Shown piece after piece: positions 11,084 to 23,705 of a stretch of 64,000 bases of DNA. Position numbers and translations under genes: made by a program. Each line of letters opens with the position of its first letter. Position 1 is the first letter of the stretch. Below the pieces are notes generated by a model. The model saw nothing but the letters and a program-made list of their open reading frames with translations, was not told where the DNA came from and made no database searches. Source of the DNA: Blastocladiella britannica (lineage: Eukaryota; Blastocladiomycota; Blastocladiomycetes; Blastocladiales; Blastocladiaceae); contig MU624542.1 in NCBI GenBank assembly GCA_025349905.2, positions 47,247-111,246 on the forward strand, written 5' to 3'.

Positions 11084-13354
11084 ATGGCCTCGGTCCCTCC
11101 CACCAACGAAAAATGCCCGCTCAAGCTCACGGCCGGTACTCCACCGCCGGCGGTTCCGATGGTAATGTCGACTCTTCTTAGTGGAGCAACGGCCGCGGAC
11201 TGGTGCCCGAAATCGCAGAGTACCCCCGCCATTCAGGACCAGAGCTGCCAGCCGTTTCGGTCGCTCGCGACCAGCCTCACGGCAATGGCAGGCGGGGTAA
11301 ACCTCCAACTTGACGGTTGCATAGTCGGATATGCTCCCGGCATGCCAGGGTGGTGGATGTGCGCGTCTACCTATTCGCCTTTGACGCAGGCCTCCCTGCT
11401 TACCGCCAATGCGCGGAACGAATATTCGATTGGCAATGCGTCCCTGTCGCAATATATGAACCAAGGCGATGGGTGCAGTGGTATTTGCGCGGCGTCTGGC
11501 ATCCAAGGCTCGAGTTTGCCGACGAGCTGGACACCCTTGCCGGCTATTGGTCAAAACGGAACCGTGTACCTCTACGGGTGCCTCGTCGATGGTACCAAGC
11601 GCATGTGCTCGTGGGTTGAAGGCGTTGGACCGGTCAACTCGGCCATTCCTAACTATCAGCGGTCATGCGGTTCCAGTGGGGCAGTGGACGGCTCGGTGCT
11701 CTCCGTCGCGTCCGCCTTGCTGGCCCCGTCGGCTGGCTCGCCAAAGGTCGGGAGCGGGACCCCGTCCGGTTCCACCGCCACTGCTGCGGATGCGTCGAGC
11801 TCGTCCAAGATGCCCATTATTCTAGGCTCTGTTTTGGGTGGGGCCGTCCTCTTTGCGGTATAATTTTTCCAGATTTTCAAATGACACAGCATCGCTCAAC
11901 AACTTCAGAAACAGGCCGCCATTGCTGTGTTTGCCATGCACCGTCGCCGCAACGCGCGCCGTGATGTGCGCCACGAAAAGGACGTGATGACGAGCGCCGC
12001 ACCAACGTCGTACTCACCTCCCTCTCCGTCGTTGGCGTCGTCGCCCATTCCGCGCTCGTTGCAGCCCAGCAGCGCTTCGACCGCCGGCAGCCCGCTGATT
12101 CGCCATCCCAGCCTCAGCGCGAGCATGCCGCCGGCGCTTCACCCGTTGACGACGCTCGAATCGCAGCCGCTGATGCTGACCGACCGACCCATGACCATGG
12201 GTCACCAGAATACTGCCCACCACCAGCTGCACCACCATACCGGCAGCGACCCATCGATTTCGGCCATTTCCCGTTTGCCCGGATCAGTTTTAGGTGCGCG
12301 AGGAGGAAGTGGGAGTGGGAGTGGGAGTGGGAGTGGGGCAACCAGAGGAGGTATGGGTCGCATGCAGCGGGATCTCCCAGCGGCGCCGTCCCCGTCGCTC
12401 TCTGCCCACCAACTTCAACACCTCCAATATGACCCCCGTCAAGGGTCGTCATCGTCTCCATCGCCCTTGCTCACCCCAACCATCAACGCTGCAACCCTAG
12501 TCTCTCGACGCGTGTCGCTTGTTCCCGGCATTAACTCGGTTGCGCGCCGCCCGTCGTCAAGTACGTACGCCCGCAACGGCCGCGGGTCCCCGGCGCCGCT
12601 GATGCGCCAGCTGTCGTTCAACCCGGTGCAGCTTGGCCTGCTGTCGGTGGTGCTCCCGGTGGACCTAGCGCGGCCCGATTCCGCTGCTGCCGGCTCTTCT
12701 TCTGGTGCTGGAGCGCAGTCGGCCTCGTCCCAGTCGGCGCAGGGCAACCTGCTCAGCGCCGACTCGATGCAAGCGGCCGTGGACGCGTACTTGTCCGTGT
12801 ACGGTGCGATCCAGGACCATGTGCGCGCGACCGTCACCTCGGCACCCGCGGCGGCTTCGACTCGCGCATCAGCGACTCTGGCCCGTGCCAACAGCATTTC
12901 GGGCGTGGAAAAGGTGCGCACGGCACGCGCACTGGCCACCGCGGCTCTGACGCGCGCGGTGCTCGCGCAGGTGATGGGCTCGGTCCCGTCGCCGCAGCAA
13001 TTGGCGGCGCCGTCCGCGGACCGTCCCCCACCCGAGCTGGTGGCGGCGTTCCGTGCTGCGCTTGGGGCCATGGCTCGCGGTGGACCCGTCGGGTCGGCGC
13101 TCGCGGTGGTCCCGCCGGGCCTCTCGTCGGTGCTTCCGGACGGCGTGGCGGCGACTGATGCGCAGGCGTGGCTGGTGGAGCACACGATTGGCGCGGAGCA
13201 GTCAGCGCGGATGGGATCGTCATCGGCGGCAGCCTCTGCACCGCCACGGATCGCGGATACGTTGTTCCCGGCGTGGGTGGCTGCCAACGGCGAGGTGTTG
13301 CTGGCGGCTCGTGTCGTCACTGACGCGTCGCCGACTTCTACTTCATCGTACTAG
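11084..13354 (+). CDS. Single-pass membrane protein with duplicated Cys-rich ectodomain and long Ser-rich tail
   Basis: Two exons, 11084-11857 and 11915-13354; 737 residues. I chose the acceptor at 11914 rather than 11908 because it is in phase and yields an uninterrupted membrane segment (MPIILGSVLGGAVLFA from exon 1 joined to AAIAVFAMH), followed by basic RRRNARR. The extracellular side, about 235 residues, holds two related Cys modules (around DGCIVGYAPGMPGWWMCAS and YGCLVDGTKRMCSWVEG). The cytoplasmic part is Ser/Pro-rich with a (Gly-Ser)n run, then a helical region from about residue 470. No clear N-terminal signal peptide is visible, so either an upstream exon is missed or the membrane segment directs insertion. 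The architecture recalls fungal wall-stress sensors, but there is no recognised domain. Confidence 0.75.
12308..12338 (+). repeat. GGGAGT hexamer microsatellite in coding sequence
   Basis: About five tandem copies of a six-base unit encode a Gly-Ser run in the cytoplasmic tail of the membrane protein at 11084-13354. Unit length is a multiple of three, so copy-number change would not shift the frame. Confidence 0.85.
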
Positions 13355-13737
13355 ATCGCCCTGTATGTATACACACACGAGAGGTTGTTTGTGCTTGCGT
13401 TCGTTGCTGCGGTGGCGCGTTGGGCCATACTCCCAAAGTTGGATCCATTGAGTTGTTACCACCCTTTTTTCCTTCTAAAATTTCAATATAAAGACAGACG
13501 TGCGCGTGCATGTATCCTGCGCTCCTCCTCCTCTCCTTTCCCTTGATAGAATAGCTCCGGTCCGATTTGACTTGGCAGTCCATTCCATTCCCAGAACGAG
13601 AAACAGAAGAACGAAACGCGGAAACCGCCACCAGTCTGAAAGGCGATTCTCTTTCTGCACGGAAAAAAAGATCAAATCCAATCGCCGTATTACCAAAACC
13701 AACAACCGACGATACGACAACAAAAAAAAAGACATAC
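13355..13737 (+). other. Spacer and leader of the tricalbin gene
   Basis: Holds the 3' end of the preceding gene and the leader of the next. The stretch upstream of 13738 has an open frame back to 13567 but no upstream ATG in it; it is A-rich just before the ATG. Nothing else was recognised. Confidence 0.4.
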
Positions 13738-16700
13738 ATGGCAACCACCGCCAAGCACATGAGCCCCCTGCTCGAGTCGACGCTCGACGGCCTCGCACCG
13801 CTGTCGGAAGCGACCACGCTCAACGCCTCGCACATGTCCGGCCTGGACAAGGAAAAGGAGCGCTCCTCTCCAGCAGGAGCCGCTGCTGCCAGCACGACAA
13901 CCACCACCGATGGAGCAGGAGCCGAAATCCCATGCTACTTCCGCATCGATCCGGTCCCCGAGAACCCTGGCGACCTCAAGGTTCTCGACCCGGCCAAGCT
14001 CCCTGACGGTAGCCCGGCTCCGGCCCCGCTGCTAGCGGCCGGCATGTTCAGGCCGAGCTCCATTGAAGATTTGCGTGGTTCGACGCTGCTGTTTGGCCTT
14101 GCGTTCCTGGTGTGGCTCGGATCAGCGGTGTTTGGGGCGGGCCTGGCCGGCGCGCTGGTGGTGGCGTGGGCGTTTGTGCACTACCACGACATGTCCAACG
14201 AGAAGCTGGTCAACAAGCTGCGGCTCGAGGCCGAGTACAACGCCAGCCGCCGCCGCGCGCAGCTCGGGACCGAGGACGCCGACTGGTTCAACATGATTCT
14301 CGGCAAGTTCTGGCTCGCGTACGAGCCGACGCTGAGTTCCACGATCCAGGCGTCGTTGGGTATTTTGCTCAATTTTTTTTTTTTTTTTTGATACTTTTGG
14401 AGGAGGAGCTCATTTTGAAATTTTTTTTTTTCTTTTTTAGATCCTATTCTGGAGTGGGTGTGCCCCTCATTCATCGATAGCATGGTATGTCTTCCTGGAG
14501 CGCGGACAAGTCAAAGCAAAATTCTCACAGTCAATGCCTTAGACCTTCTCGACCTTTACGCTTGGGACTTTCCCGCCCCAGCTGCGCAACATCATCCACG
14601 CGCGCCACCAGCCCGACGACATTGTCGACTTTCAATTCGATCTCGCGCTAGGCGCGTTTGGTCCGCGCACGGCCGCGTCCAATGCCGCCGCCGCCGCCAC
14701 CGCTGGCGCCGGCGTTTCGGCCAGCGATGTGGCGTTGGACGAGCAACCAACCGGTGGCGACTCCGCGGTGGCCGTCGGCAGCAACGTCCGAGTGGATCTG
14801 GTGGTGCGCATCAAGGGCATTGGCGCCACGGTGCGGGCCGAGAACGTGACGCTGGAGGGCCGCATGCGCATCCGCATGAAGCTCATGACTGCGTTCCCGC
14901 ACGTCAAGGTCCTGGAGCTGTGGTTCCTGGAAGCGCCCAAGGTCGATTTCCAACTGCGCCCGCTGGGTGGGTTTGACATGAACGGGTTCTCTGGGTTCCG
15001 GAAATGGCTGTCGGAGACCATCTCATGGGGGATTTCGACCAACCTGGTGTGGCCGGTGCCGCTGGTGATTCCGCTGGACGACTGGTTCAACCACCCGAGC
15101 GCTGAGGCCAACGCGTCCATTGGCGTGCTCGTCGTGCACATCAAGTCGGCCCAGGGACTCAAGAACGCCGATCTGATTGGCAAGTCGGATCCTTTTGTCA
15201 AGGTACTCTTTTATCTGCTTTGTCTCTTTATCGTTTTGCTCACACCAGAAGCGGACATACTACACAAGATCTCTCTCGCCGGCCAAACGGTTGCCAAGAC
15301 GGTGGTTATCCACAACAACCTGAATCCGTTCTGGGGTACCTATTCCATTTATTATTTACTCTGTTTTTTTTTTTGAAAGAAATGACTGAAAAATGTACCA
15401 AAGACGTTATCAAGTACATTCCCATCTCCAAGCTCAAAGAGGCAGACCTCAAGCTCGGCGTATACGACTACGACAAGGGCCTTCGGAGCAAGCTGCTCGG
15501 ATACGCTCCAGTGAACATTTCTTCGCTCGATGCCGCCAAGGGCGGTGCGCTCCCACAGGCCGAATTCGATCTCGCCGATTCCGAGAACCGTCCCGCCGGC
15601 AAGATGTACGCGTCCGTCAGCTTTTACCCAGTGGCGGACCCGCTGGCAGTACCTCAGTCTCTGCCGGCAGCAGCCGATGCAGCCGCACCTGTGGCGGCGG
15701 CAGCAGCAGCAGCGACAACAGCAACGCTCAATCCTCAAAATGGACCAACGGCCGGTGCCGCCGCCGCCGCTGCTGCCCAAGCAACGGTGGCCGCTCCTCC
15801 TGTGCCGGCCGAGTGCCCGTCGGGTCTGCTCAAGGTCTACTGCCACGCTGCGCGCGGGATCGAGACGGGCTCCAAGCTCCGCTCGAGCTTTGTGGAGGTG
15901 GCCTTCAATGGCGAGAACGCGTACACGACGCGCATCAAGAAGCACTCCAATACGCCGCTGTGGGAGGAATCGTTCGAGGTGTTTGTTCCCGACTTCAAGA
16001 CAGCCAAGCTCAACTTCAAGCTCAAGGAGGACGTCAACAAGACGGTGGCTGGCATCGCCGGCATTGGCGGCGGTGACCGCAGCGCCGACGGCTTGCTGGG
16101 CCAAACGACGCTGGCGGTGGCCGATGTGCTCAAGACGAACCTCAAGGAGGACTGGTGGGCGCTCTCGGACGCGGTCACGCGCGAGGCCAAGATCCGGGTC
16201 ACCATGAAGTGGCGGCCGGTCCCACTGCGCGCCGACTCCACCAACATCTCCGTGGGCGTGCTGCGGGTCCGCGTGCTCCAGTGCTACGATCTCAAGGCCA
16301 CCATGGCCAAAATCAACCCGTACGTGCGGCTCGTACGTGGCGGCAAGACCCGCGCGCAGTCGCGGCGCCTGGTGGATACCGCCAACCCGAGCTTTGACGA
16401 GTCGCTCTTTTCCCTGATTCGCGACAAGGACGAGCAGATCCAGCTCCAGGTCTGGGATTACACGCGCGGCCTCAAGGACACCATGGTCGGCGCTGCGACC
16501 TTGGACCTGTCCAATTACATCCTCGAGGATCCCGAAACAGGCGCCATGTCGTCCCGTGGGATCGAAAAGGACGAGCTGCGGCTGACGCTGCAGGACCCGA
16601 CCAAGTCGCGCGGCCGTATGGCGGTTGAGATCTCGTTCCACCCCAAGAACCCGGCCATGCCGTTCTCGCCCGAGTCGCCCGACGTGTGCGGCGTGGTCAA

Positions 16701-19060
16701 AGTCAATGTCCACCAGCTCAAGGACCTGCCGCGCAAGACGTCGAGTTACTTTGAGATTTACGCTGACGACCCGAACCTGCCGCTGTACCGCTCCAACACC
16801 CGCAAAAAGACCAGCGACCCGATCTTTGAGCAAACCACCGAAATCTTCATTCGGCAAGTGCTGTGGTCGCCGATCCACATTGTCTTCCGCGAGGACTCGG
16901 GTGCCAACGCCGCCGAAGCTGCCATCACCGCTGGTGGGGGCGCGGATAGTGCCGCGGCAATGCCGAGCAAACGCAGCGACAGCAAGTCGAACCCGGTGAT
17001 TGGCGCCGTGGAGCTGTTTTGCTACAATGTGGTCAGCGAGGCGCTGGGCGAGGAGAAATGGTACCCAATGACCAGCTCGGGCGCGTCCACCAAGGCCAAG
17101 TTGTCGTTTGACTTTGTGCCCGTGGAGTGCGCGATCGATTCGTCCGAGTCGCTTGGGAACATGGGGCTGCTGACCGTGGAGGTGGTTGGCGCCCGCGACT
17201 TGCCCAAGACGGACCAAGTCGGCTCGTGTGATCCGTTCGTGGTGGTGTTGCTCAATGACGCGCGCTGGTTCCGGACCGAGGTGTTCAAGAAGAACCGTAA
17301 TCCTGTTTGGTACGTTTCATTTTGTTTATGGTGAGTTGTTGCTCAAGGATTAACATTTTTTTTTTTCAACGATAATAGGAAAGAACGCGTCAAAATCCCA
17401 GTGCTCGATCGCCGCCACAGCTGGCTCAAGTTGGACGTCTACGACTGGGACCGCGTCGGTGACAATGACCGCATTGGCGGTGTCGAGCTCAACCTGGCCA
17501 ATATCCCTGTGGACGAGCAGATGACAATCGAGCTGCCAGTAGACGAGCGCGGCGACCGGGGATTCGTTACCTTCTCGTACCGCTTTGAGGCGCAGCGCAT
17601 GGACAAGGTTCCGTCGCGCGCCATGACCCTGGCTCGTGGCGCATTGGACCGTTTGGATCCTCGGTATTTACGATATTCCCAATCTTCTCTCAATTTTTTG
17701 AATGATTGCTGACAACAAAAAAAAACAGTAAGGTGCTCGGGGCAGGTCGATTCAGCACGTCGTTCAAGACCACCATGGACGTGTTGACAGCAGGCGCCTC
17801 GCATGGCAATGGCCTCAATGTCTCCACGAGCGAAACGCTGGCGCGCCAACCCACCGAGCTGGGCAATGTCGTGGGTGAGTTTGTCAAGCGCTCGGAATCC
17901 GCTGACATGGAGCTTCCTCAGTCGACGTCGGTCGACTTTGGATCCAACAGCTCCCTGTGCAGCTACGTTGACCAGCACTTGGTTCGTGATATCGTTTAAT
18001 TCTACTTTGTGATTGCCTACTCATCGCCCCTGTTCAAAAATATCAATAGGACAAGGTTTCAAGCCGCGGCGCCGTCACGGTCACGGTCATTCAGGCCGAC
18101 AACCTTATTGCAGTCGACGCCGACGGCTCATCGGATCCCTATGTCAAGATCAAGATCACCCCCCCCGGCAGCACCATGACCCACCGCCCCATCAAGATCG
18201 AGACCACCACCCGCCAAAACGACCTCAACCCGATCTGGGAAGAGACGTTTACCCATGCGCTCCCCAAGTCGGCGACGCCCCACGAGCCCCTTTCGTTCCG
18301 CTGCGCCGTCTGGGACTCGAACAAGGTCCAGTCTGACCTGATGATTGGCCAGTTCGAGTTCAACCTCTTTGATCTCGTCTTTGAGCGGTTCCACAAGAAC
18401 CGAGCCGTCAAGGACTCGCGCTCCGGTTGGGTGTACGTTTCCCAGGATGTGACGCTGACGCTGACCCTGGAGCAAGCAGCGATCGTCGCGAATGAAAAGG
18501 CCCGCCGCACGCGCCAGGCCACCACCGGCTCGGCCGCCAATTCCACGGGCGTGCTCGCCCAGAATGACATGCCTTTTGGCGGCGGGCAGCCGAAGCCACT
18601 GGCCCAGCCGACGCTGCGCGTGCACGTTGCGGTGCTATTGCCTCCCGGGTACATTGACGAGTCGCAGCTGCCCGTGCACCGGCCGTTCCCGCCGGGCATG
18701 GAGAGCATGCTGGACGACGACGATCCGTGGCGCGAGGAGGTGATTTTCCCCAACGCGCTGGTGCACGCCGCCAACGCCGCGGGCAAAGCGCCCATGGCCG
18801 GGTCGCCCGTGACTCCGCTCACGGCCGAGCACCGTCCGACGTCCATGTCACACACGGGCCTGGACATGTTGTCACCCGACAACGCTGCCGGTCGCAGTCG
18901 CGCCAACTCGCTGGCCATGGAGACCGCGAGTATCGCGTCGTCCATGAAAAAGAAACCGTTCTCGGGCCTGCGCAAGGTGTTTAAGCGCAACAAGGAAAAA
19001 GGTGCGGCACCCGAAATGGACGAATCGTTGGAGGAGATGAGAACGTCGATGTCCGAGTAA
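13738..19060 (+). CDS. Tricalbin / extended synaptotagmin-like lipid-transfer protein with SMP domain and six C2 domains
   Basis: Eight exons: 13738-14359, 14441-14484, 14543-15202, 15269-15335, 15380-17309, 17379-17663, 17729-17981 and 18050-19060; all junctions keep phase and give 1623 residues. A hydrophobic hairpin (about residues 115-150) anchors it in the ER. The SMP lipid-binding module follows (about 178-395; DADWFNMILGKFWLAYEPTL, FTLGTFPPQLRNI). Six C2 domains then start near residues 415, 610, 753, 897, 1058 and 1295. The first, fifth and sixth keep Ca-site Asp motifs (KSDPFVK, SCDPFVVV, SSDPYVK); the others have lost them. The family tethers ER to plasma membrane and moves lipids. 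For exon 4 I took the acceptor at 15268, since it gives a canonical C2 strand (DPFVKISLAGQTVAKT). Exon 2 is only 44 nt. Confidence 0.93.
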
Positions 19061-19151
19061 ATCAATTCATTCCCATTTTCATTCTCTTTTTAATCATTTC
19101 TTGATCGCAAATTCAAACGATAGTTTATACTTCATACTTGACATAAAGCAA

Positions 19152-22100
19152 ATGCGGCATCTTTCTTTTTGGCCGCGTGCGGTATCCATCTTGGTCCAAG
19201 TGCAATTGGTTTTTGCAGGTTCGCCCTTGACTTTGGAATGATCGCATACATCAAGACGATATTAACAAAGAATGAAAGCCTTCGATATCTACGTGGATCC
19301 CGATGCGGCAAGCTCGCCGCAGCAACCGAATGGATCGCTGCAATTCCCATTTTCGAACCTGGCAGCGGCCTGGCAGACTCTCCCCTCATCGCCAGTGACG
19401 ACCGTCAACATTTGGCTTGCAGCTGGAACCCATGCATTGCCACAGCAGTCGCAAGTGTTTTCTGTTGGCCATACCCTTGTTCACAGGCCAACTGTCGCCA
19501 ATGCGATCGTTAAAATTGTCCCCGCGACCACTGCGACCATCGCGTCCCAGTCTGCGCCTAATGTCCTTGTCGCGTCTGGATCCATGACGTGGAGCCATGT
19601 CCAGTTCACTGGGTTTGTGGGGCCTGCGGCTGGGTCGTCGAGCGCGACGGGATGGTCGGTGCTCGCTGCAGACGGATCGGCGGCGCTCGTCCTCGATTCT
19701 TGCTCGCTCCCTCCGACTGGTACATACTATTTTTCAAAGATGTAAGTTATACAAACGCACTCATTTTATATATTTCTAATTGTAGCCAATGCGTCCAGTT
19801 TCCGGATCGCAGTTCAGTCGTCGGCATCGTTGGCAATCACGGCCTTAAGTGCAACGACCCAAATGCTCGAAATCTCGGCCGACGACGCTTCCTCAGTTGC
19901 AATCACGTCCAGCTCGTTCCAGGGCACGGTGAGCCTGTCGCGAGGAGTAATTGCTGCTTCTGGAACTGCCACTGTCACCATCACTGGCAGCCAGTTCTCA
20001 GGTATCCTTTTTCATTTCATTCATTCACATATCCACGGGATCGTTGTTACTCACAATGCAAGAAAACAGATATCGGTGGCAACTTGCTGAGCCTTTCGAC
20101 GCAGGCTGCATTGACGTGGACGAGCTCGACTCTCAGACGCATTTCCTGCCAAACGTCAGGATTCGCCATTGCTACCCTCAATGGGATGGCCTCTGCGACC
20201 ATTTCGGCCTCGTCCCTGTCGGACATTACGACCGCCATGGGCTCCACGTGTTCTGGCGGCCTGTTTGGCCTCTACGACCAGTCGGTCGTCATCATGACTT
20301 CCACCAATCTCACCGACCTGAACGGGCGCCTTGTGTACGCCGAGGGCACGAGCCAGTTTACCGTCGGGCAAGGATGCACCATCGCCCGGCTCTCGCAGCT
20401 CGAAGTGACGAGCGGCGGAGGATCCACTTTCCTCATGTCCGCACTCGGGAGCGCTGCAGTGTCGGTAGTCGATGCTGCCATGACGGATACCGTGGGCTCG
20501 TGGGTGGCCGTCAACTCGGCGACCTTCAATTTGACGGGCGTGTCCGTCAGCAACGCCAGGTGCCCAGTCTCGCAATCGTACTGGATCTCGGTCTCTTCCA
20601 CCGCCGCATTGACGCTCTCCAGGACCACCATCTCGGCGTCGCCGCAAGGGATGGGCGGAATCGCCAAACCGTGTATCCTCGTGTACGCATCCAATTCGGC
20701 CACCGCCACCGTCTCGAGAACCACCATTACGAGCTACCCATGTGGTTCGGGATGTATGGTCATGACCGACACGTCAAGGTTGGCGGCATCCATGCTGACC
20801 ATCACCAACGGGACCGCCAAGGACACGTCGCAGCCTCTGCTGATGCTCTTGTCGCCAGCAGCACACAGTTTGTCGCAACTGACGGTGACAGGGGCGTCGC
20901 AAGCGAGTGCTGTGGTTTCCATCTACACGTCGCAAACGGCCACCCTGTCCAACTCGCTGATCCAAAACGGTACGGCCGTTGGCGTATACATTGCTCCCGC
21001 GGCGGCCCTTGCCATCTCCAACAGCCGTTTTCTCGGTATTTCGGTGCCCGGGTCAAATGGCGCCGCGATCGTGAACCAGGGGTCGGCGACACTCGACGGC
21101 TGCACGCTGTCGGGCAACAGCGCTCGCTTTGGTGCCGCCATTTCGCACGGCGGGAGCCAGCTCACTGTTCGCGGATGTGTCATGTCAGCCAACGAAGCAA
21201 CGGCAGATGGTGGCGCACTCTATCTGGCGTCGCCAGCGGTGATTTCATCGTCCACATTTACGAGCAACAAGGCCAAGCGCGGTGGTGCATGGTTCACGCT
21301 GGATGCAGTTGCCCTCCAGCACACTGTATCGCGTGTGACCTACACTGCCAATGTCCCCACCGATTTTGCTGGCAACTTTCACTCGCTAGCCATGGATCCT
21401 GCCGCTGCCCAGGCAGCAGCCGACCAGCCTCCCATTCTTTCCGGTGACACGCTCGCCACCAGCTTGTCGATCCAGGCACTGGATGCATTTAACCAGACTT
21501 ACACATTTGGAGGACTCGACTCGGTGCTTGTTGTTCGGGCGGTGGTGGTGTCGGGAGGCGGCTCCGCTGCTGCTGCGCAGTTGACGGGGGAGGGCACCAA
21601 GGCGCTGTTCACAGGCACCGCCAGCTTTAACGGGCTCGCAGCGTACGGTCCCTCTGGCAACTATACCATTCAAATTGGCCGGGTCACGGCCGCCAACACG
21701 ATCGATTCGTCGATCCAAGCCGTCACAGTCCCCCTTCAAATCGCGCCGTGCACCGATACCGGATACTTGCTTGAGCCCTCCAGCACCTGGGGCCCGAATT
21801 TCCCCGTCTGCCAGCGCGTCGCTTGCACCGCGGGCTGCGTCAAGGGAACGTGCGTTGCCATGGGCAGCTGCGTGTGCGTGCCCGGGTACGAGGGCGTTGC
21901 GTGCGACTCGCCCGCGAGTACCTGCGACACCGTCACCTGGGAGCTGTCGTCCCGCGCCATCCCGACCGCGTCCATTGGCGTCCGTGATGCACTGGTAGCC
22001 CAGCTCGGGGTTTTGGTGAATGTGACCCTGGAACCGTGGAGCGTGCGGTTCAAGTCGTTTGGGCCGTCGCAAGGGAGCGGGAACGCGCAACTCAAGTTTG

Positions 22101-23675
22101 CACTTTTGTCGTCCACGAACGGCGACCCACTTCAAGGATCGGATTTGGCGGCCGCCAACAGCAAGCTTGTGGCCGCGGCATCAATGCTGGACACGCCGTC
22201 CGCGGTCCCCGCGGCGTCCGTCTACGGGTACACGTGGCCGCTCCCCGGCGGGTTTGCGGCAGCGCTGTCATCGGCCGCAGTGACCACGGTTCGGAACGCG
22301 AGCATCGGTCCAACGCTGCCAGTGGCCATTGTCATGTCGGCGCTCGCAGCCATCGGGATCGTGGGGCTCTTGGTCACTGTGGTCGTGATATTTGCGCGCT
22401 TCCGCAATTCATTCAGCGTGACAGCTTCTGGACCCAGCTGGATTGTCGTGGCTGCCAGCGCCGCCATTGCCGCGCAAGTGTGGGTGATGATGCAAACCGC
22501 GTCCCCGGCGTCGCCGGGTGCCTGCACGGGCCAGATGGTGGCCATGTGGGCTGCCGTCAGCCTGGTATCCATGGCCTTGTTCATCAAGGCCGTGCAGCTG
22601 CACATGCTTGCCGACAACCCGGTGCTCAAGACCATTTCGGCACCCGTGCAAGGGATCTCGTCGCGCGAAATGCTCCTGCTGGTGAGCTTGCACGCGATAC
22701 TGAACCTCAATCTCGCTGCTTGGCTCTTTGGCACCATGTCATGGGCGCCGCGGATCTCGCAACTGGCAGCCGATGGCTCGCCGTTCCGGCAGTGCGCATT
22801 GGCCAAGGGTTCACCTCTGGCCGCGCAGATCGTGTTTTTATCCGTCAATGGCCTGATGATTGTGGGGTCGCTGGTGGCGGTGGCGCGTGCGCGCGAAACC
22901 GTGTCGCCGTCAAAGGAGCCACGGATGATGCTGCTGTCAGGCACCAATGGCCTGATTGCCGCAGCGATCGCTGCCGGCGTGCAGTCCGCCACGACAACTC
23001 TAGGGGTGATGGCGGTATTCACGATTCAAGCGTTTGTGGTGTTGCTGGCCGCCAATGCGTTTGCGCTGACGCTGGTGGCGTACAAGATCCCTGTGGCTAT
23101 CCGCGCTGCCAGCACGTCGACCGAGGCCCAGGTGATTATCAAGCACGCGGCGGCGACTGCCAAGGTCGGTGGAGGTAAGCGCGGGCTGGTCGCAGGCCCG
23201 CCACCGGAAAAAGACGAGCTGGATCCGCTGGTAGCGGTGATTGAGCGGCCGAGCGACGGACTGACAACCGCCGCTCTGCCCATTCGCACGTCTGGGATCT
23301 TGTCGCCGTGGCGAATGGGTCGAGTTGAAGTGGCCATCGAGTACCGGTACATGCTTGTGGTCATTGGCAAGGAGGTACTTGTTATTCTATTTGATGCGGT
23401 GGTGACTCGACTCACTTCAACTCATGGACATGTAATAGGCCACATTTTACTGTCTGCCGAGCCAAATTGATGCGGATCAACAATCTATGATCCTGACTCT
23501 GCGATTCAAGAACGGCAAGGCAATCTTGCTGCAGACTCGTGGGTCCGCCAATCTCAAAGAGTGGGTCGACTTGCTTTCACCTGGGCTGCCGAGTAGTGTG
23601 GAGCGGCGCCGCAGCTCTTCACGCCAAGAAGGTGGTGGACCCACTGGTATCTCGGTCCAGCAGCAGCAGTCGTGA
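19152..23675 (+). CDS. Class C (GABA-B-like) 7TM receptor with beta-helix and EGF-like ectodomain and a C-terminal PH-like domain
   Basis: Five exons: 19152-19218, 19279-19719, 19786-20001, 20070-23374 and 23439-23675; 1421 residues. Exon 1 codes a signal peptide (MRHLSFWPRAVSILVQVQLV, cleavage after VFA) and joins in phase 1 to FDIYVDPDAAS. The ATG at 19272 lies inside that 60-nt intron, which has a TATTAAC branch-like motif. Residues about 25-690 are a parallel beta-helix (repeated SxSxF, GGAxY, N-rich turns: GNSARFGAAISHGGSQLTV). An EGF-like knot follows near 821-855 (CVKGTCVAMGSCVCVPGYEG). Seven membrane helices span about 990-1245, with class C features such as the ARFRNSFSVTASGPSW loop after helix 1. 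The last 95 residues (MLVVIGKEATFYCLPS ... LKEWVDLL) resemble a PH fold. It would sense an extracellular ligand and signal through G proteins; the ligand is unknown. Confidence 0.85.
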
Positions 23676-23705
23676 ATAGACGATTCCCTGCACTTGTTAT
23701 TTGAG

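Noticed and set aside
15352..17217. 621-residue open frame on the minus strand
   Set aside because: It is the complement of the tricalbin C2 exon, Arg/His-rich, with no domain; a by-product of GC-rich codon use.
19272..19719. Start of the GPCR at ATG 19272
   Set aside because: It lacks a signal peptide and lies inside a well-formed 60-nt intron that joins a signal-peptide exon in phase.
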